DNA of 64,000 nt from Hoeflea prorocentri (GTDB taxonomy: Bacteria; Pseudomonadota; Alphaproteobacteria; Rhizobiales; Rhizobiaceae), in the NCBI RefSeq assembly GCF_027944115.1, contig NZ_JAPJZI010000001.1, forward strand, positions 744,001 through 808,000. Reading direction: 5' to 3'. A program made the position numbers and the translations under genes. Under the pieces are notes generated by a model that did not search any database, had not been told where the DNA came from, and worked only from the letters and a program-made list of their open reading frames with translations. Of the stretch, positions 9,005 through 17,832 are shown in pieces (positions within the stretch are counted from its first letter, which is position 1; every line of letters begins with the position of its first letter).

Positions 9005-10135
9005 CTATCGCGTCAGCACAAGGCCGGCGGTCGGTGACCAGGACAGCCAGACGCTGTCCTCCCAGGTCAGGCCCTGTCCGGCGCGCCGTTCGCGGTTGGC
9101 CGTCTGAGCCTTGATGATGTGACCGCTGTCGAGGCGCACGTGATAGGTGGAGATATTGCCCAGATAGGCGATGTCGTGGATCTTTCCGGAAACCGCATTC
9201 GCGGTGTTTTCCGGCTGCTTTTTCGAGATAGCGGTCTTTTCCGGGCGGATTGCGAAGGTGCAGGACGTGCCGATCTCAAGAGCGCCGGCATGGTCGCATT
9301 CGATGTCCGGCTGCCCTTCGGCCCAGGCGATCTTTGTCCGCCCATCGCCACAGCTTGCGACCTTGCCCTCAATGAGGTTGATGTCTCCGATGAAGCCGGC
9401 GACGTAGACCGAGTTGGGCGTTTCGTAAATCCGGTCGGGTGTGTCGACTTGCGCAAGCCGGCCATTGTCCATGACCGCGACCCGCGTCGCCACGGTCATC
9501 GCCTCTTCCTGATCATGGGTGACGATCACAAAGGTCGTGCCGGTTTTTTCCTGAATGTCGACAAGTTCGAATTGCGTTTCCTGGCGCAGTTTCTTGTCGA
9601 GCGCACCGAGGGGCTCATCGAGCAGGAGGAGTTTTGGCGCCTTGGCGAGCGCCCGGGCAAGCGCCACGCGCTGCCTTTGTCCGCCCGATATCTGGTCTGG
9701 CTTGCGGCCTGCAAAACCCTTGAGCTGCACCAGGTTGAGCATGTCCTCCACCCGACCGGCTATTTCCGATTTCGGCATGGCGGACCGTTTGAGGCCGAAG
9801 GCAATATTGTCGGCGACCGTCAGATGCGGAAAGAGCGCATAGGACTGAAACATCATATTGACCGCCCGCCGGTTCGGCGGCACCGGCCCGATGTCCTGGC
9901 CATCCAGCATGATCCTGCCTTGCGTCGGCACCTCGAACCCGGCCAGCATGCGCAGCAGCGTTGTCTTGCCGCAGCCGGAAGGGCCGAGCAGCGCGAAGAA
10001 CTCGCCTTGGAAAATGTCGAGGTCAAGGTTGTCGACAGCCGTGAAGTCGCCAAACCGTTTGGTGACGCCTTCGAAACGGATCAGCGGGCTTTTTTCGGCA
10101 TCATCCCACGGTTTTGTTTCAGGCACGGCGTCCAT
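9005..10135 (-). CDS. potG: Putrescine/spermidine ABC transporter ATP-binding protein
   Basis: I choose the ATG at 10135, preceded by a GGGGGA site, giving 376 residues, the normal PotA/PotG length; the open frame runs on upstream without a plausible start. The nucleotide-binding domain shows Walker A GPSGCGKTT, signature ISGGQRQRVALARAL, Walker B LLLLDEPLGALD and H-loop VIVTHDQEEAM. The C-terminal third (from about residue 240) is the TOBE-type regulatory domain seen in PotA/MalK-like ATPases. The gene sits between the binding protein (32 bases upstream) and the permeases. It energises polyamine import on the cytoplasmic face. Confidence 0.92.
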   Translation of the reverse strand: MDAVPETKPWDDAEKSPLIRFEGVTKRFGDFTAVDNLDLDIFQGEFFALLGPSGCGKTTLLRMLAGFEVPTQGRIMLDGQDIGPVPPNRRAVNMMFQSYALFPHLTVADNIAFGLKRSAMPKSEIAGRVEDMLNLVQLKGFAGRKPDQISGGQRQRVALARALAKAPKLLLLDEPLGALDKKLRQETQFELVDIQEKTGTTFVIVTHDQEEAMTVATRVAVMDNGRLAQVDTPDRIYETPNSVYVAGFIGDINLIEGKVASCGDGRTKIAWAEGQPDIECDHAGALEIGTSCTFAIRPEKTAISKKQPENTANAVSGKIHDIAYLGNISTYHVRLDSGHIIKAQTANRERRAGQGLTWEDSVWLSWSPTAGLVLTR

Positions 10136-10167
10136 TGCTTCCCCCGGAGGCGCTAGTGCTGCGGCGC

Positions 10168-11253
10168 TCAGGTGCCGGATTTTATCCTGGTCCACATGCG
10201 TGTGACGAAACGCTGGGTGCGCGGGTTCCAGGCAATTGTCGGATAGAGCGCCTTCATGGTCTCCGCATCGGGATAGATCGCCGTATCGTTGATGACATCT
10301 TCCTCCAGGAACTCCTGCGAGGCGAGATTGCCATTGGCGTAATAGACATAGTTGGACGCCGCCGCCATGTTTTGCGGATCCATCATAAAATTGAGGAAGG
10401 TGTGTGCGGCTTCCGGGTTGGGCGCATCGGTCGGGATCGCCATCTGATCGAACCACATGACCGCGCCTTCCTTCGGCGCGTTATAGGCGATGTTCACGCC
10501 GTTCTCCGCTTCCGCCGCGCGGTCGCGGGCCTGGAGGATGTCTCCCGAATAACCGAACGCCACGCAGATCTCGCCATTGGCCAGGGCGTTGATGTACTCG
10601 GAGCTGTGGAACTTCTGCACGTAGGGCCGAACCGCGCTGAGCACCGGTTCGGTCTTGGCGATGATGTCGGTGTCCTGAGTGTTGGGGTCTTCTCCCAGAT
10701 AAGTCAGCGTGGCCGGTATGATTTCCGCCGACGCATCGAGGAACTGGACGCCGCAGACAGCCAGTTTTTCCATATATTTCGGGTTGAACACGAGTTCGAG
10801 CGAATCCACCGGCGCATCATCACCCAGCACCTCGGCGACCTTGTCGACATTTATGCCAATTCCTGTGGTGCCCCACATATAATTGACCGAATAGGCATTG
10901 TCCGGATCATAAGGTTCCGTGCGTTCCTTTATGGCATCCCAAAGGTGCTGTGCATTCGGCAATTTCGACTGGTCCAGCGGCTGGAACACGCCAGCCTTGA
11001 TTTGCCGCTCGAGGAAACTTGCAGAAGGCACCACGACATCGTAGCCCGAGCTGCCGGCCAGCAATTTGGTTTCAAGCACATCGTTGGAATCGAAAACATC
11101 GTAAATCAGGTTGATGCCGGTTTCCTTCTCGAACTTTTCAAGAAGCGCCTCGTCGATGTAGTCCGACCAGTTGTACACACGGACCTCATCGGCCAGCGCC
11201 GCGGTCGCAGCGAGTGTCAAAGACAGTGCGATCAGGTATTTTGCTGGTTTCAT
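10168..11253 (-). CDS. potF: Putrescine-type periplasmic binding protein
   Basis: I choose the ATG at 11253, seven bases after an AGGA site, giving 361 residues with a Sec signal peptide (MKPAKYLIALSLTLAATAALA) cut before DEVRVYNWS. The mature protein carries the PotF hallmarks VRVYNWSDYI, IYDVFDSND, KLLAGSSGYDVVVPS and YMWGTTGIGIN. Several aromatic and acidic residues in these blocks form the polyamine site in PotF/PotD. It is the first gene of a four-gene operon, binding protein, ATPase, permease, permease. Putrescine specificity is more likely than spermidine from the motifs, but that is inference. Confidence 0.92.
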   Translation of the reverse strand: MKPAKYLIALSLTLAATAALADEVRVYNWSDYIDEALLEKFEKETGINLIYDVFDSNDVLETKLLAGSSGYDVVVPSASFLERQIKAGVFQPLDQSKLPNAQHLWDAIKERTEPYDPDNAYSVNYMWGTTGIGINVDKVAEVLGDDAPVDSLELVFNPKYMEKLAVCGVQFLDASAEIIPATLTYLGEDPNTQDTDIIAKTEPVLSAVRPYVQKFHSSEYINALANGEICVAFGYSGDILQARDRAAEAENGVNIAYNAPKEGAVMWFDQMAIPTDAPNPEAAHTFLNFMMDPQNMAAASNYVYYANGNLASQEFLEEDVINDTAIYPDAETMKALYPTIAWNPRTQRFVTRMWTRIKSGT

Positions 11254-11483
11254 TATCATTTCCTGCTTGCGTCTATCCTGGCATTGAAAATTTGTGACCG
11301 CCTCGCACGCCCCGTACGGCCGATCCCGGTTTGTCGGAAACAAGAATGCACATCCGGCCCGCTGGCGTCGAGAAAAAATGCATGATTTCCGGCTTTTGCG
11401 GCGAAAGAAAAAAAGCGTTTCAGGACTGGCGGGCTGGCGTTAAGATGCCGCTCATGGTCATGCATCCAAACAAGGACGACCGT

Positions 11484-12287
11484 ATGGAAAACGGATCCGG
11501 CGCTGCCGGGCGGTTCGCCGACAAAATTGTACTCATTACCGGCGCAAACGACCGTGGCTTCGGTGGCGCCATTGCAGAAAAGCTCGGTGAGGAAGGCGCA
11601 ACCCTGGTGCTGACGGACAGGGTTGAACCGAAACGACTGCTGGGCCGCCTTGAGCGCCGCAACGCTGCCGTCCGCTGGCATGCGGGCGATATTACCGAGC
11701 CGTCATTTGTTCAGCGTATGATCGATGAGACCGTGGCTGAATTCGAGCGGCTGGATGTTGTCGTCAACAGCGCCGGTGTCAGCGGGTTTGGTCTCTTTGA
11801 AGACCTGACCGACGAGCAGTGGGACATGACAATGAATGTCAATGTCATGGGCACTGTCCGCATCACCCGTGCGGCACTGCCGCATCTGGCATCACCCGGC
11901 GGGGTTATTGTCAATATTGCCTCCGTGCTGGCGGCCAATGCCTGTGCCGGCAATGCGGCTTATGGCGCCAGCAAGGCAGCGGTCGTTGCACTGACCAACT
12001 CGCTCGCACTTGAAGTCGCACCGCGTAAAATCAGAGCTGTCTGCATCGCGCCGGCACTGGCGCATACGCCAATGCTTCACGAATTTGCCAAGGATTTTAC
12101 CAAAGAGGCCTGGGATCAGGTCAATGCCTGTCATCCGCTTGGCACCGGCTCGCGCCATGATATTGCCAATGCGGTCGCCTTCCTTGCATCCAGCGATGCG
12201 GGCTGGATTACCGGAAGCACGCTGCCGCTCGGTTGGACGCAGACGATCCCGTTGCCCATGGTCCCAACGGAGACGCCGAAACAATGA
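11484..12287 (+). CDS. SDR family oxidoreductase
   Basis: I favour the ATG at 11484, placed seven bases after AAGGA, giving 267 residues; ATGs at 11445, 11454 and 11460 lack a ribosome site. This is a classical short-chain dehydrogenase. It has the cofactor motif TGANDRGFGGAIAEKL, the structural NSAG (in place of NNAG), and the Ser-Tyr-Lys catalytic set in NIASVLAANACAG and YGASK. Acidic residues after beta-2 (LTDRVEPK) suggest NAD(H) preference. Its stop overlaps the aminotransferase start in an ATGA, so the two are coupled. It diverges from the putrescine transporter operon, so a step in polyamine or amino-alcohol metabolism is plausible but unproven. Confidence 0.85.
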   Translation: MENGSGAAGRFADKIVLITGANDRGFGGAIAEKLGEEGATLVLTDRVEPKRLLGRLERRNAAVRWHAGDITEPSFVQRMIDETVAEFERLDVVVNSAGVSGFGLFEDLTDEQWDMTMNVNVMGTVRITRAALPHLASPGGVIVNIASVLAANACAGNAAYGASKAAVVALTNSLALEVAPRKIRAVCIAPALAHTPMLHEFAKDFTKEAWDQVNACHPLGTGSRHDIANAVAFLASSDAGWITGSTLPLGWTQTIPLPMVPTETPKQ

Positions 12288-13633
12288 GCCTTGCCGAAGT
12301 GTCACCCGATGCGAGTGAAGAACAGTATCATCTGTGGCATCCGTTCACCCAGATGCAGAAAGTTCTCAATGCGCAGAACATTGTGGTCGAACGCGGCGAG
12401 GGGCCTTACCTGTTTGACCAGAATGACAAACGCTATCTCAATCTGACCTCCTGCCTGTGGAATGCGCCTTTGGGCCTTGGACGGTCGGAGATCATCGATG
12501 CGATCACCGAGCAGCTCAACGAGTTGAGCTTCGCCGCCCTGTTCCGCACGGCGCATCGGCCGGCGATCAAGCTTGCACAAAGACTCTCCGAGATCGCGCC
12601 CGGCAGGCTCAACCGCGTCTTCCTGACGTCTAACGGCTCGGAATCGGTTGAATCGGCCATCAAGATGGTTCGGCAGTATTTCCATCACACCGGGTCGAAG
12701 AAATACAAGGTGATCTCGCTGCTGAACGCCTATCACGGTGTATCTTACGGCGCTCTTGCCGCCTCGGGCTTTGCCGAGGATCAGCAGGGATTCGGGCCGA
12801 TGCCGGAAGGCTTCCTGAAAATTCCCGCGCCCTTCAACCGCGACCGTCAGAGTGAGGAGGAGCGGGCGGCCTTTGAGGTCGCTTGTGCGAAGGAACTCGA
12901 ACGGACCATCCTTGCCGAAGGCGCTGACAGCGTTGCCATGTTCCTTATCGAGCCTGTGCAGGGCATGGGTGGAGCGATCGCGCCCGGTCAGGCCTATTTC
13001 GATGTCATCAGCGAAACGTGCCGCCGCTATGATGTGAAGCTGGTGGTCGATGAGGTGACGACCGGTTTCGGCCGTACCGGGACCTTGTTCGCATCCGAAC
13101 GCTTCAATCTGGATCCTGACGTCATGTGTCTTGGCAAGGCGATCAGCGGCGGGTATTTCCCGCTTGGCGCGGCTGTGGCCACGGATGAGATCTGGGATGT
13201 GTTCCTGTCTGATTCAGACGGGACGCGGTTTAATCACGGCTCCACCAATGCCGGCCATCCGGGCGCCTGTGCGGCCGGTCTTGCGGCCATCGACATTCTC
13301 ACGCGTGACAATCTGATTGAGGCGGCGGCAGAGCGTGGCGCCACGTTTTTGTCCGATTTGCGGCAGCTGAAAGAGCTGCAGGTCGTGGATGATGTACGTG
13401 GCATCGGAATGTTGTTCGCCATCGATCTGGTGCGTGATGAAGCCGGGCGCGAACCGCTTGATGCGGCCGCAATGGATATGGTCGCCAAGGCCTGCTATGC
13501 GCGCGGACTTTGGATTCATTTCTCCGGTAACCGGATCTTGCTGTTACCGCCGTTCATCCTTGGGGATGAGCATTTTGCAGAGGCGTTCGCCGGGCTCAAA
13601 CGCATTCTTTCCAGAGTGCCGGCCTGGATCTAG
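12284..13633 (+). CDS. Class III (omega-amino acid/polyamine type) PLP aminotransferase
   Basis: This 449-residue fold-type I PLP enzyme starts in an ATGA overlap with the SDR stop. The N terminus HLWHPFTQMQ and the block NGSESVESAIKM match the class III group (BioA, omega-amino acid and putrescine transaminases). The cofactor Asp is in VVDEVTTGFGRTG and the Schiff-base Lys in CLGKAISGGYFPLGA. No biotin genes are nearby, so a BioA role is unlikely. The divergent putrescine importer suggests a diamine or omega-amino acid as amino donor. The exact donor and acceptor cannot be read from sequence. Confidence 0.87.
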   Translation: MSLAEVSPDASEEQYHLWHPFTQMQKVLNAQNIVVERGEGPYLFDQNDKRYLNLTSCLWNAPLGLGRSEIIDAITEQLNELSFAALFRTAHRPAIKLAQRLSEIAPGRLNRVFLTSNGSESVESAIKMVRQYFHHTGSKKYKVISLLNAYHGVSYGALAASGFAEDQQGFGPMPEGFLKIPAPFNRDRQSEEERAAFEVACAKELERTILAEGADSVAMFLIEPVQGMGGAIAPGQAYFDVISETCRRYDVKLVVDEVTTGFGRTGTLFASERFNLDPDVMCLGKAISGGYFPLGAAVATDEIWDVFLSDSDGTRFNHGSTNAGHPGACAAGLAAIDILTRDNLIEAAAERGATFLSDLRQLKELQVVDDVRGIGMLFAIDLVRDEAGREPLDAAAMDMVAKACYARGLWIHFSGNRILLLPPFILGDEHFAEAFAGLKRILSRVPAWI

Positions 13634-13645
13634 CGCTGTCCAGGA

Positions 13646-14194
13646 TTAGCTCTGCGTTCCCTTGTACTGGGGCGCTGCGGCGTCGAATTCCTTGCGAAGA
13701 TTGACGACCACGCGGCGGTTCTGCGACTTGCAGGCAAGCTCCGGGCAGTTGCGCACGAGACGTTCCTTGCCATAACCCTTTGCCCACATGCGCTGCGTGC
13801 TGACGCCTTTTGAGGCCAGGTAATCCATTACGGCCTTGGCGCGCTTGTCTGAAAGCTGGACATTGGCGCCGGAGGAACCGGGGTCGTCGGAAAAACCCTG
13901 AAGCTTGACCAGCCAGCCCTTGTGCTGGTTGAGCCAGGCTGCCTGCAGGTCAAGCGTTTCCTTGGCGACATCATCAAGGCTTGCTGAACCGCGGGCAAAA
14001 TAGACCCGCCTTCCGGCGCTCATGATGAAGTTTTCCTCACTGCCGGTTCTGATATCGGCAAAGCCAACGGCAGCGTCGTCCGTTGCGCCGGCATTCGGAT
14101 CGCCAAGCGCGGCGTTTGTGCCCGTGCAGCCTGATGCTGCGATACCGGCGAATAGCAGCGCTGCGGCTGCTGTGATCCGGAGAATACTCGTCAT
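13646..14194 (-). CDS. OmpA/Pal-like outer-membrane lipoprotein
   Basis: This 182-residue protein has a lipoprotein signal peptide ending in the lipobox ASGC (Cys at about residue 23). The C-terminal half is an OmpA-like peptidoglycan-binding domain. It shows VYFARGSASLDDVAKETL, LQGFSDDPGSSGANVQLSDKRAKAV and NRRVVVNLR, including the Asp and Arg residues that bind diaminopimelate. It is shorter and more diverged than true Pal, and no tol genes are near. It probably tethers the outer membrane to the cell wall. The neighbouring L,D-transpeptidase and M15-type lipoprotein on the same strand support an envelope function. Confidence 0.85.
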   Translation of the reverse strand: MTSILRITAAAALLFAGIAASGCTGTNAALGDPNAGATDDAAVGFADIRTGSEENFIMSAGRRVYFARGSASLDDVAKETLDLQAAWLNQHKGWLVKLQGFSDDPGSSGANVQLSDKRAKAVMDYLASKGVSTQRMWAKGYGKERLVRNCPELACKSQNRRVVVNLRKEFDAAAPQYKGTQS

Positions 14195-14235
14195 ACTCTT
14201 TCCCCCATCTGGCGCTGTCCCCTGGCGCCAGTCCG

Positions 14236-14880
14236 TTATCCTGCCCTATCGGAGATATGTTCGAGAACCAGCACCGCCGTGCCGACCGGCGCGCGGCGGT
14301 ATAGGTCGATGACGTCCTCGTTGAACATGCGGATACACCCGGATGAGACGTCAGAGCCGATTGACCACGGCTCTGCGGTGCCATGAAGCCTGTAGCCCGT
14401 GTCGCCGCCGCCTTTTCCGTGAAGGTAAAGCGCCCTCGCGCCCAGTGGATTGTTCGGGCCGCCTTCCATGGAGTCAGGCAGTTCTGGCTGCCGTTTTTTC
14501 ATTTCCTCGGGTGGAACCCAGCGCGGCCAGCGAGCCTTGCGGGCGACGTTTGCGCGTCCGAACCACTGGAAGCCTTCGCGCCCGACACCGACGCCGTAGC
14601 GCATGGCGGTGTTGTTTTCCCAGATCCAGTAGAGGTAGTGATTGCGGGTATCGACGACGACCGTTCCTTCCGGCTCGTCGGAGAAATACTTCACCATCTG
14701 CCGATGCCAGCGCGGATCGATCGATGTGAAATTCGTGTTCGGATAGCGATGATCGCCGTCAGTGGTCGCGCCCTTGAAAAACTTCGATGACTGCGCCGCC
14801 GATCCGCTTGTCAGGATCGATGGCATGCTCAGACCCGCTGCTGCAACAGCGGCTCCTTTCAGCAGGCTACGCCTTTTCAT
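14236..14880 (-). CDS. Tat-exported L,D-transpeptidase (YkuD family)
   Basis: The start at 14880 has a strong AGGGAGGA site and gives 214 residues. The N terminus MKRRSLLKGAAVAAAG is a twin-arginine signal (RRSLLK). The catalytic domain ends with LHGTAEPWSIG and SSGCIRMFNEDVIDLY, matching the YkuD HGT and S-x-G-C-IR-M motifs with the nucleophilic Cys. Such enzymes make 3-3 peptidoglycan cross-links or attach proteins to peptidoglycan. The ErfK/YbiS-like start of the domain is YFSDEPEGTVVVDTRNHYLYWI. Tat rather than Sec export is common for these enzymes in Hyphomicrobiales. Confidence 0.9.
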   Translation of the reverse strand: MKRRSLLKGAAVAAAGLSMPSILTSGSAAQSSKFFKGATTDGDHRYPNTNFTSIDPRWHRQMVKYFSDEPEGTVVVDTRNHYLYWIWENNTAMRYGVGVGREGFQWFGRANVARKARWPRWVPPEEMKKRQPELPDSMEGGPNNPLGARALYLHGKGGGDTGYRLHGTAEPWSIGSDVSSGCIRMFNEDVIDLYRRAPVGTAVLVLEHISDRAG

Positions 14881-15024
14881 TGTGTCCTCCCTGTGCCGGC
14901 TGGCCGGCTCCACGCATGACCGCGCCTTCATGCGCGCAAATGTCACATGAGCCCATTAAATGCGAAAAGGGCGGGGAGGGTCAACCTTCAAGCGCCGAAG
15001 CGGCTGTGAAGTCGCTTCGTCAAG

Positions 15025-15426
15025 TCACCAGGTGCGGCGTGGCCCGGTATCGATATGATAATGGCCGGAGCGGGCGTAGTAGCTGTAACCGCCGACTTCG
15101 CGTTGCGAGCGCAAAAAGGCCAGAACCGATGCGGAATCGCCGCGCACGGAAAAGTCCACAGCCTTGCAGTTCAGGTGATAGGAGTTCTTTGCGCCGCCCT
15201 TGCGCCAGTTCTCGAACCACCAGCGTTTGGTCGAGTGTACCGTCACGGTTCCATAGCGGCGCGAGACGCGATTGAGAACACGCTTGAGCTTGCGTGGAAC
15301 ACACCATTTGGTGTCGTTGTAGTTCACTGTTGCCGATTGCGAGCCCAGCCCGAAGAAGCTGGCACAGCCCGACAACGGCATTCCCGTCGCGGCGACAATG
15401 AGAACAGAGAAAACAAGCTTACGCAT
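15025..15426 (-). CDS. M15-type (YcbK/DUF882-like) peptidase lipoprotein
   Basis: This small 133-residue protein has a lipoprotein signal (lipobox LSGC at about residue 21). The rest corresponds to the D-Ala-D-Ala carboxypeptidase-like M15 fold, with zinc-ligand candidates in SYHLNCKAVDFS (H-x6-D) and GHYHIDTG (H-x-H). This matches the His/Asp/His set of the family. It likely trims peptidoglycan stem peptides or binds cell wall in the periplasm. It lies upstream of the L,D-transpeptidase on the same strand but about 145 bases away, so it may have its own promoter. Confidence 0.8.
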   Translation of the reverse strand: MRKLVFSVLIVAATGMPLSGCASFFGLGSQSATVNYNDTKWCVPRKLKRVLNRVSRRYGTVTVHSTKRWWFENWRKGGAKNSYHLNCKAVDFSVRGDSASVLAFLRSQREVGGYSYYARSGHYHIDTGPRRTW

Positions 15427-15598
15427 AACGCTATACCAACCCGTGCTGACGACATGCGTTATTATTGCGCCCGAACGATTAAAATTGTCATGAAAGATAT
15501 GGTTAAGGTTTAACGTCCAAGGCCCTCGGCCGGTTAAGGAATTCGGCGAGAATGGGGCTGGTTCGGCTGGCGTTCTGGAGGCTTTCTTTTTCTTGCCG

Positions 15599-16711
15599 TC
15601 AAAAGCGCTCCGGGTTGCTGATCGGCATCATGTGATTGTCCCATCGGACGCCAGGGTTATCGACGTTGTTCGTACTTCCGGTCAAAAGCACACCGTCACC
15701 CGACGAGGCGAGATAGTCCTGGCCAAGCGGGCTGATGCCACAGATATCGGGCAGGTTACGACGGGAAAGTACGGCCCCGGTCTCAGCATTGAGCACAAAC
15801 ATGCAGTTGCCCCGCGGTGAGGTGATCGCCAAAGTCCCGGCGGCGGGGTTGGCGGCAATCGATCCGATATAGTTTCTGAGCGCGGAGATATGGTGGGGCT
15901 CCATCTCGAAGAGCCGGATCCCGTCGCCCGGCCTGCAATGGCCAGACAGTTGCGGTTGCTTGCGCGGCGAGCCTTCGAACTGGCAGGCGAAATAGATGCC
16001 ACCCCTCCCGTCGTCTGCCAGATGGCGTATTGAAAGCTGATGCATGGTCGGCGGCAATTCGTGCCGTTCGCGAACCGTGCCGTCGCGCCGGTCGATGAAA
16101 CAGAGCGACGGCTGCATGGTCGCCAAATTGAGTTTCGCGCGGCCAAAATCCGGATGGGTTTCGACGCCGCCATTGGCCACAGCAAGGGTTACGCCGTCGT
16201 CCAAAGCCAGTATGTCGTGCGGACCGATGCCACCGGACGGGAACTCACCGATCCGCCTGTAACCCGATGTCGCGTCGTAAACGCCAACCATGCCGACTGC
16301 ATTATCGAAATCGTTCTCGCTGGCGTAGAGCAACCGCCCGTCCGCGGAGAAGGCTCCATGACCATAGAAGTGGCGGCCGGGGCGGCTTGTAATCATTTGC
16401 GGCTGCGTCGTCTTGTCGGCGGTAAAGGCAACCGCGAACGTGCCGGGCCGGCGGGCAAAGACGACAAATTGTCCGGTTGACCGGTTGCGGGTAATGTCGT
16501 GGCCACGACCGGGCAGGGGAATACGCGCAATCAGACTGCCTTCTTCGGTTAGGACGGCGGCGCCAAATCCTCCCATGTCGTCACGGTATGCGGACGCAAA
16601 AACTGCCGGTGCAGAAGCCAGTTTTTCGGCCGAGGCCGGCGTGAGAGTGGACGCAAAAATTGCGCCCGCTGCGGTTACAAAAGACCGCCGGTCGAGCAGT
16701 CCTTCCTTCAC
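15599..16711 (-). CDS. DUF1513 family exported protein (beta-propeller-like)
   Basis: This 370-residue protein begins with a twin-arginine-like signal (DRRSFVTAAGAIFASTL). The mature part has repeated segments such as GHDITRNRSTGQFVVFARRPG, HFYGHGAFSADGRLLYASEND and GPHDILALDDGVTLAVANGG, as in seven-bladed beta-propellers. Proteins of this family are regularly encoded beside imelysin (M75) proteins in alphaproteobacteria, often together with a di-haem oxidoreductase, and are linked to iron uptake by context only. Here it starts two bases after the imelysin stop, so it is in the same operon. No enzymatic activity is established for the family. Confidence 0.8.
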   Translation of the reverse strand: MKEGLLDRRSFVTAAGAIFASTLTPASAEKLASAPAVFASAYRDDMGGFGAAVLTEEGSLIARIPLPGRGHDITRNRSTGQFVVFARRPGTFAVAFTADKTTQPQMITSRPGRHFYGHGAFSADGRLLYASENDFDNAVGMVGVYDATSGYRRIGEFPSGGIGPHDILALDDGVTLAVANGGVETHPDFGRAKLNLATMQPSLCFIDRRDGTVRERHELPPTMHQLSIRHLADDGRGGIYFACQFEGSPRKQPQLSGHCRPGDGIRLFEMEPHHISALRNYIGSIAANPAAGTLAITSPRGNCMFVLNAETGAVLSRRNLPDICGISPLGQDYLASSGDGVLLTGSTNNVDNPGVRWDNHMMPISNPERF

Positions 16712-16713
16712 GG

Positions 16714-17832
16714 TCAGTCCCCGTCCAGGCTCGAGAAATTAGCGGTCAGACCAAGTGCTGCGGTCATGTCGTCCCCGAAATTCCCCATCATCGCGCGGAC
16801 GGTCGTGCGTACGAAAACCAGTTTCGAGCGCTGTTCCGGATCAGACAGGAGATCGGCGGGGGGTCCGCTAAGACTGTCCAGGGCGGCAATTGGATGCCGG
16901 AAACCGAACCTCACGGAATCGTCGATCCATTTTGAGCTTTCAGGCAGGAGCTCGGCGAGCCCGGACACGTCGTAGAGCGCCCGGAAATCTTCCAGTCCTG
17001 TCTGTAGCATCGCAAGCGTGCCGTCAGAGCGGCGAAAGAGCGCGCGTTTTGGCCGATCCTTTTTCGCTGTGGAGCCGAGAAAGGAACCGAGCTCCATTGT
17101 GTCGTAGAATTCAAGACCATTGGAAAACAGGCTTACAAGGGCGCCAAGTGCCTCCTTTTCGTCCCGAAAGAAGGGGTTGTCCGCACCGGGACGCATCCAT
17201 ATTTCGGCGAACCCTTCCGGTCCCTGCCATTCCGTAACCAGCTCACCAGCGATCGCGCTGATGTTCGTGCCGGCGGCGTGAGCGAAACGGCAGCGAAATG
17301 TGTCGGCTTCGGATGCGAGTTCATCGGAACCATTGCCGTAAAGTGCAAACTCAAGCGCTGCCAGCCCCTGTACAGCAACACTCTTTTGCGCAAGGCCGGA
17401 TGGCGTTGCGCTCTCCGGTTCCCGGTTTTGCAACAGCGCCTGAACCTGGCGCAGGCCGACCCCGCGCCGATCTGGCCAGAACAAAATACGCTCAAGCCTG
17501 TTGTCCTCAAGGATTGGTCCGATGCGCAGAATGTTGACGGCGGCCCAATCCGTTGTCGCATGGGTGAAGTTCTGCTGCGCTTCAGAAAGGCCGTCCGGAG
17601 AGGGCGCGGCACACAGCGCGCTTATGCTGTCTCTCAACGCGGCGGTTGATCCGGCGAAGGCCTCTAGCGCGGGGATGGCAAAATTCTCGACCGATGCCTT
17701 GATGGCGCTCACGTCGCGGGCACTTGCGTGCGAGGGTACCCAAATGACCGCAAGAATCAGCAATGCGGCGAGCACGGACATAGGGTTCAGCACGCCGCGC
17801 GGACTCGCTGCCTGCCTGATACCGCGCATCAT
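16714..17832 (-). CDS. Imelysin (peptidase M75-like) periplasmic protein
   Basis: This 372-residue protein has an N-terminal hydrophobic signal segment (VLAALLILAVIWVPSHASA, cut near residue 38). Imelysins are helical periplasmic proteins related to the EfeO domain and are associated with iron. The family's GxHxxE motif appears here as GLAALEFALYG with the His replaced by Ala; this is usual for one of the two imelysin subtypes in such operons. The start overlaps the stop of the phosphodiesterase gene by four bases; an internal ATG at residue 18 is an alternative start. The usual partner gene for a di-haem oxidoreductase is absent. Confidence 0.8.
   Translation of the reverse strand: MMRGIRQAASPRGVLNPMSVLAALLILAVIWVPSHASARDVSAIKASVENFAIPALEAFAGSTAALRDSISALCAAPSPDGLSEAQQNFTHATTDWAAVNILRIGPILEDNRLERILFWPDRRGVGLRQVQALLQNREPESATPSGLAQKSVAVQGLAALEFALYGNGSDELASEADTFRCRFAHAAGTNISAIAGELVTEWQGPEGFAEIWMRPGADNPFFRDEKEALGALVSLFSNGLEFYDTMELGSFLGSTAKKDRPKRALFRRSDGTLAMLQTGLEDFRALYDVSGLAELLPESSKWIDDSVRFGFRHPIAALDSLSGPPADLLSDPEQRSKLVFVRTTVRAMMGNFGDDMTAALGLTANFSSLDGD

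Noticed and set aside
10114-11385. A 423-codon plus-strand frame across the putrescine-binding protein gene
   Set aside because: It is the mirror of a well-supported gene and its translation is rich in His and Arg without any domain.
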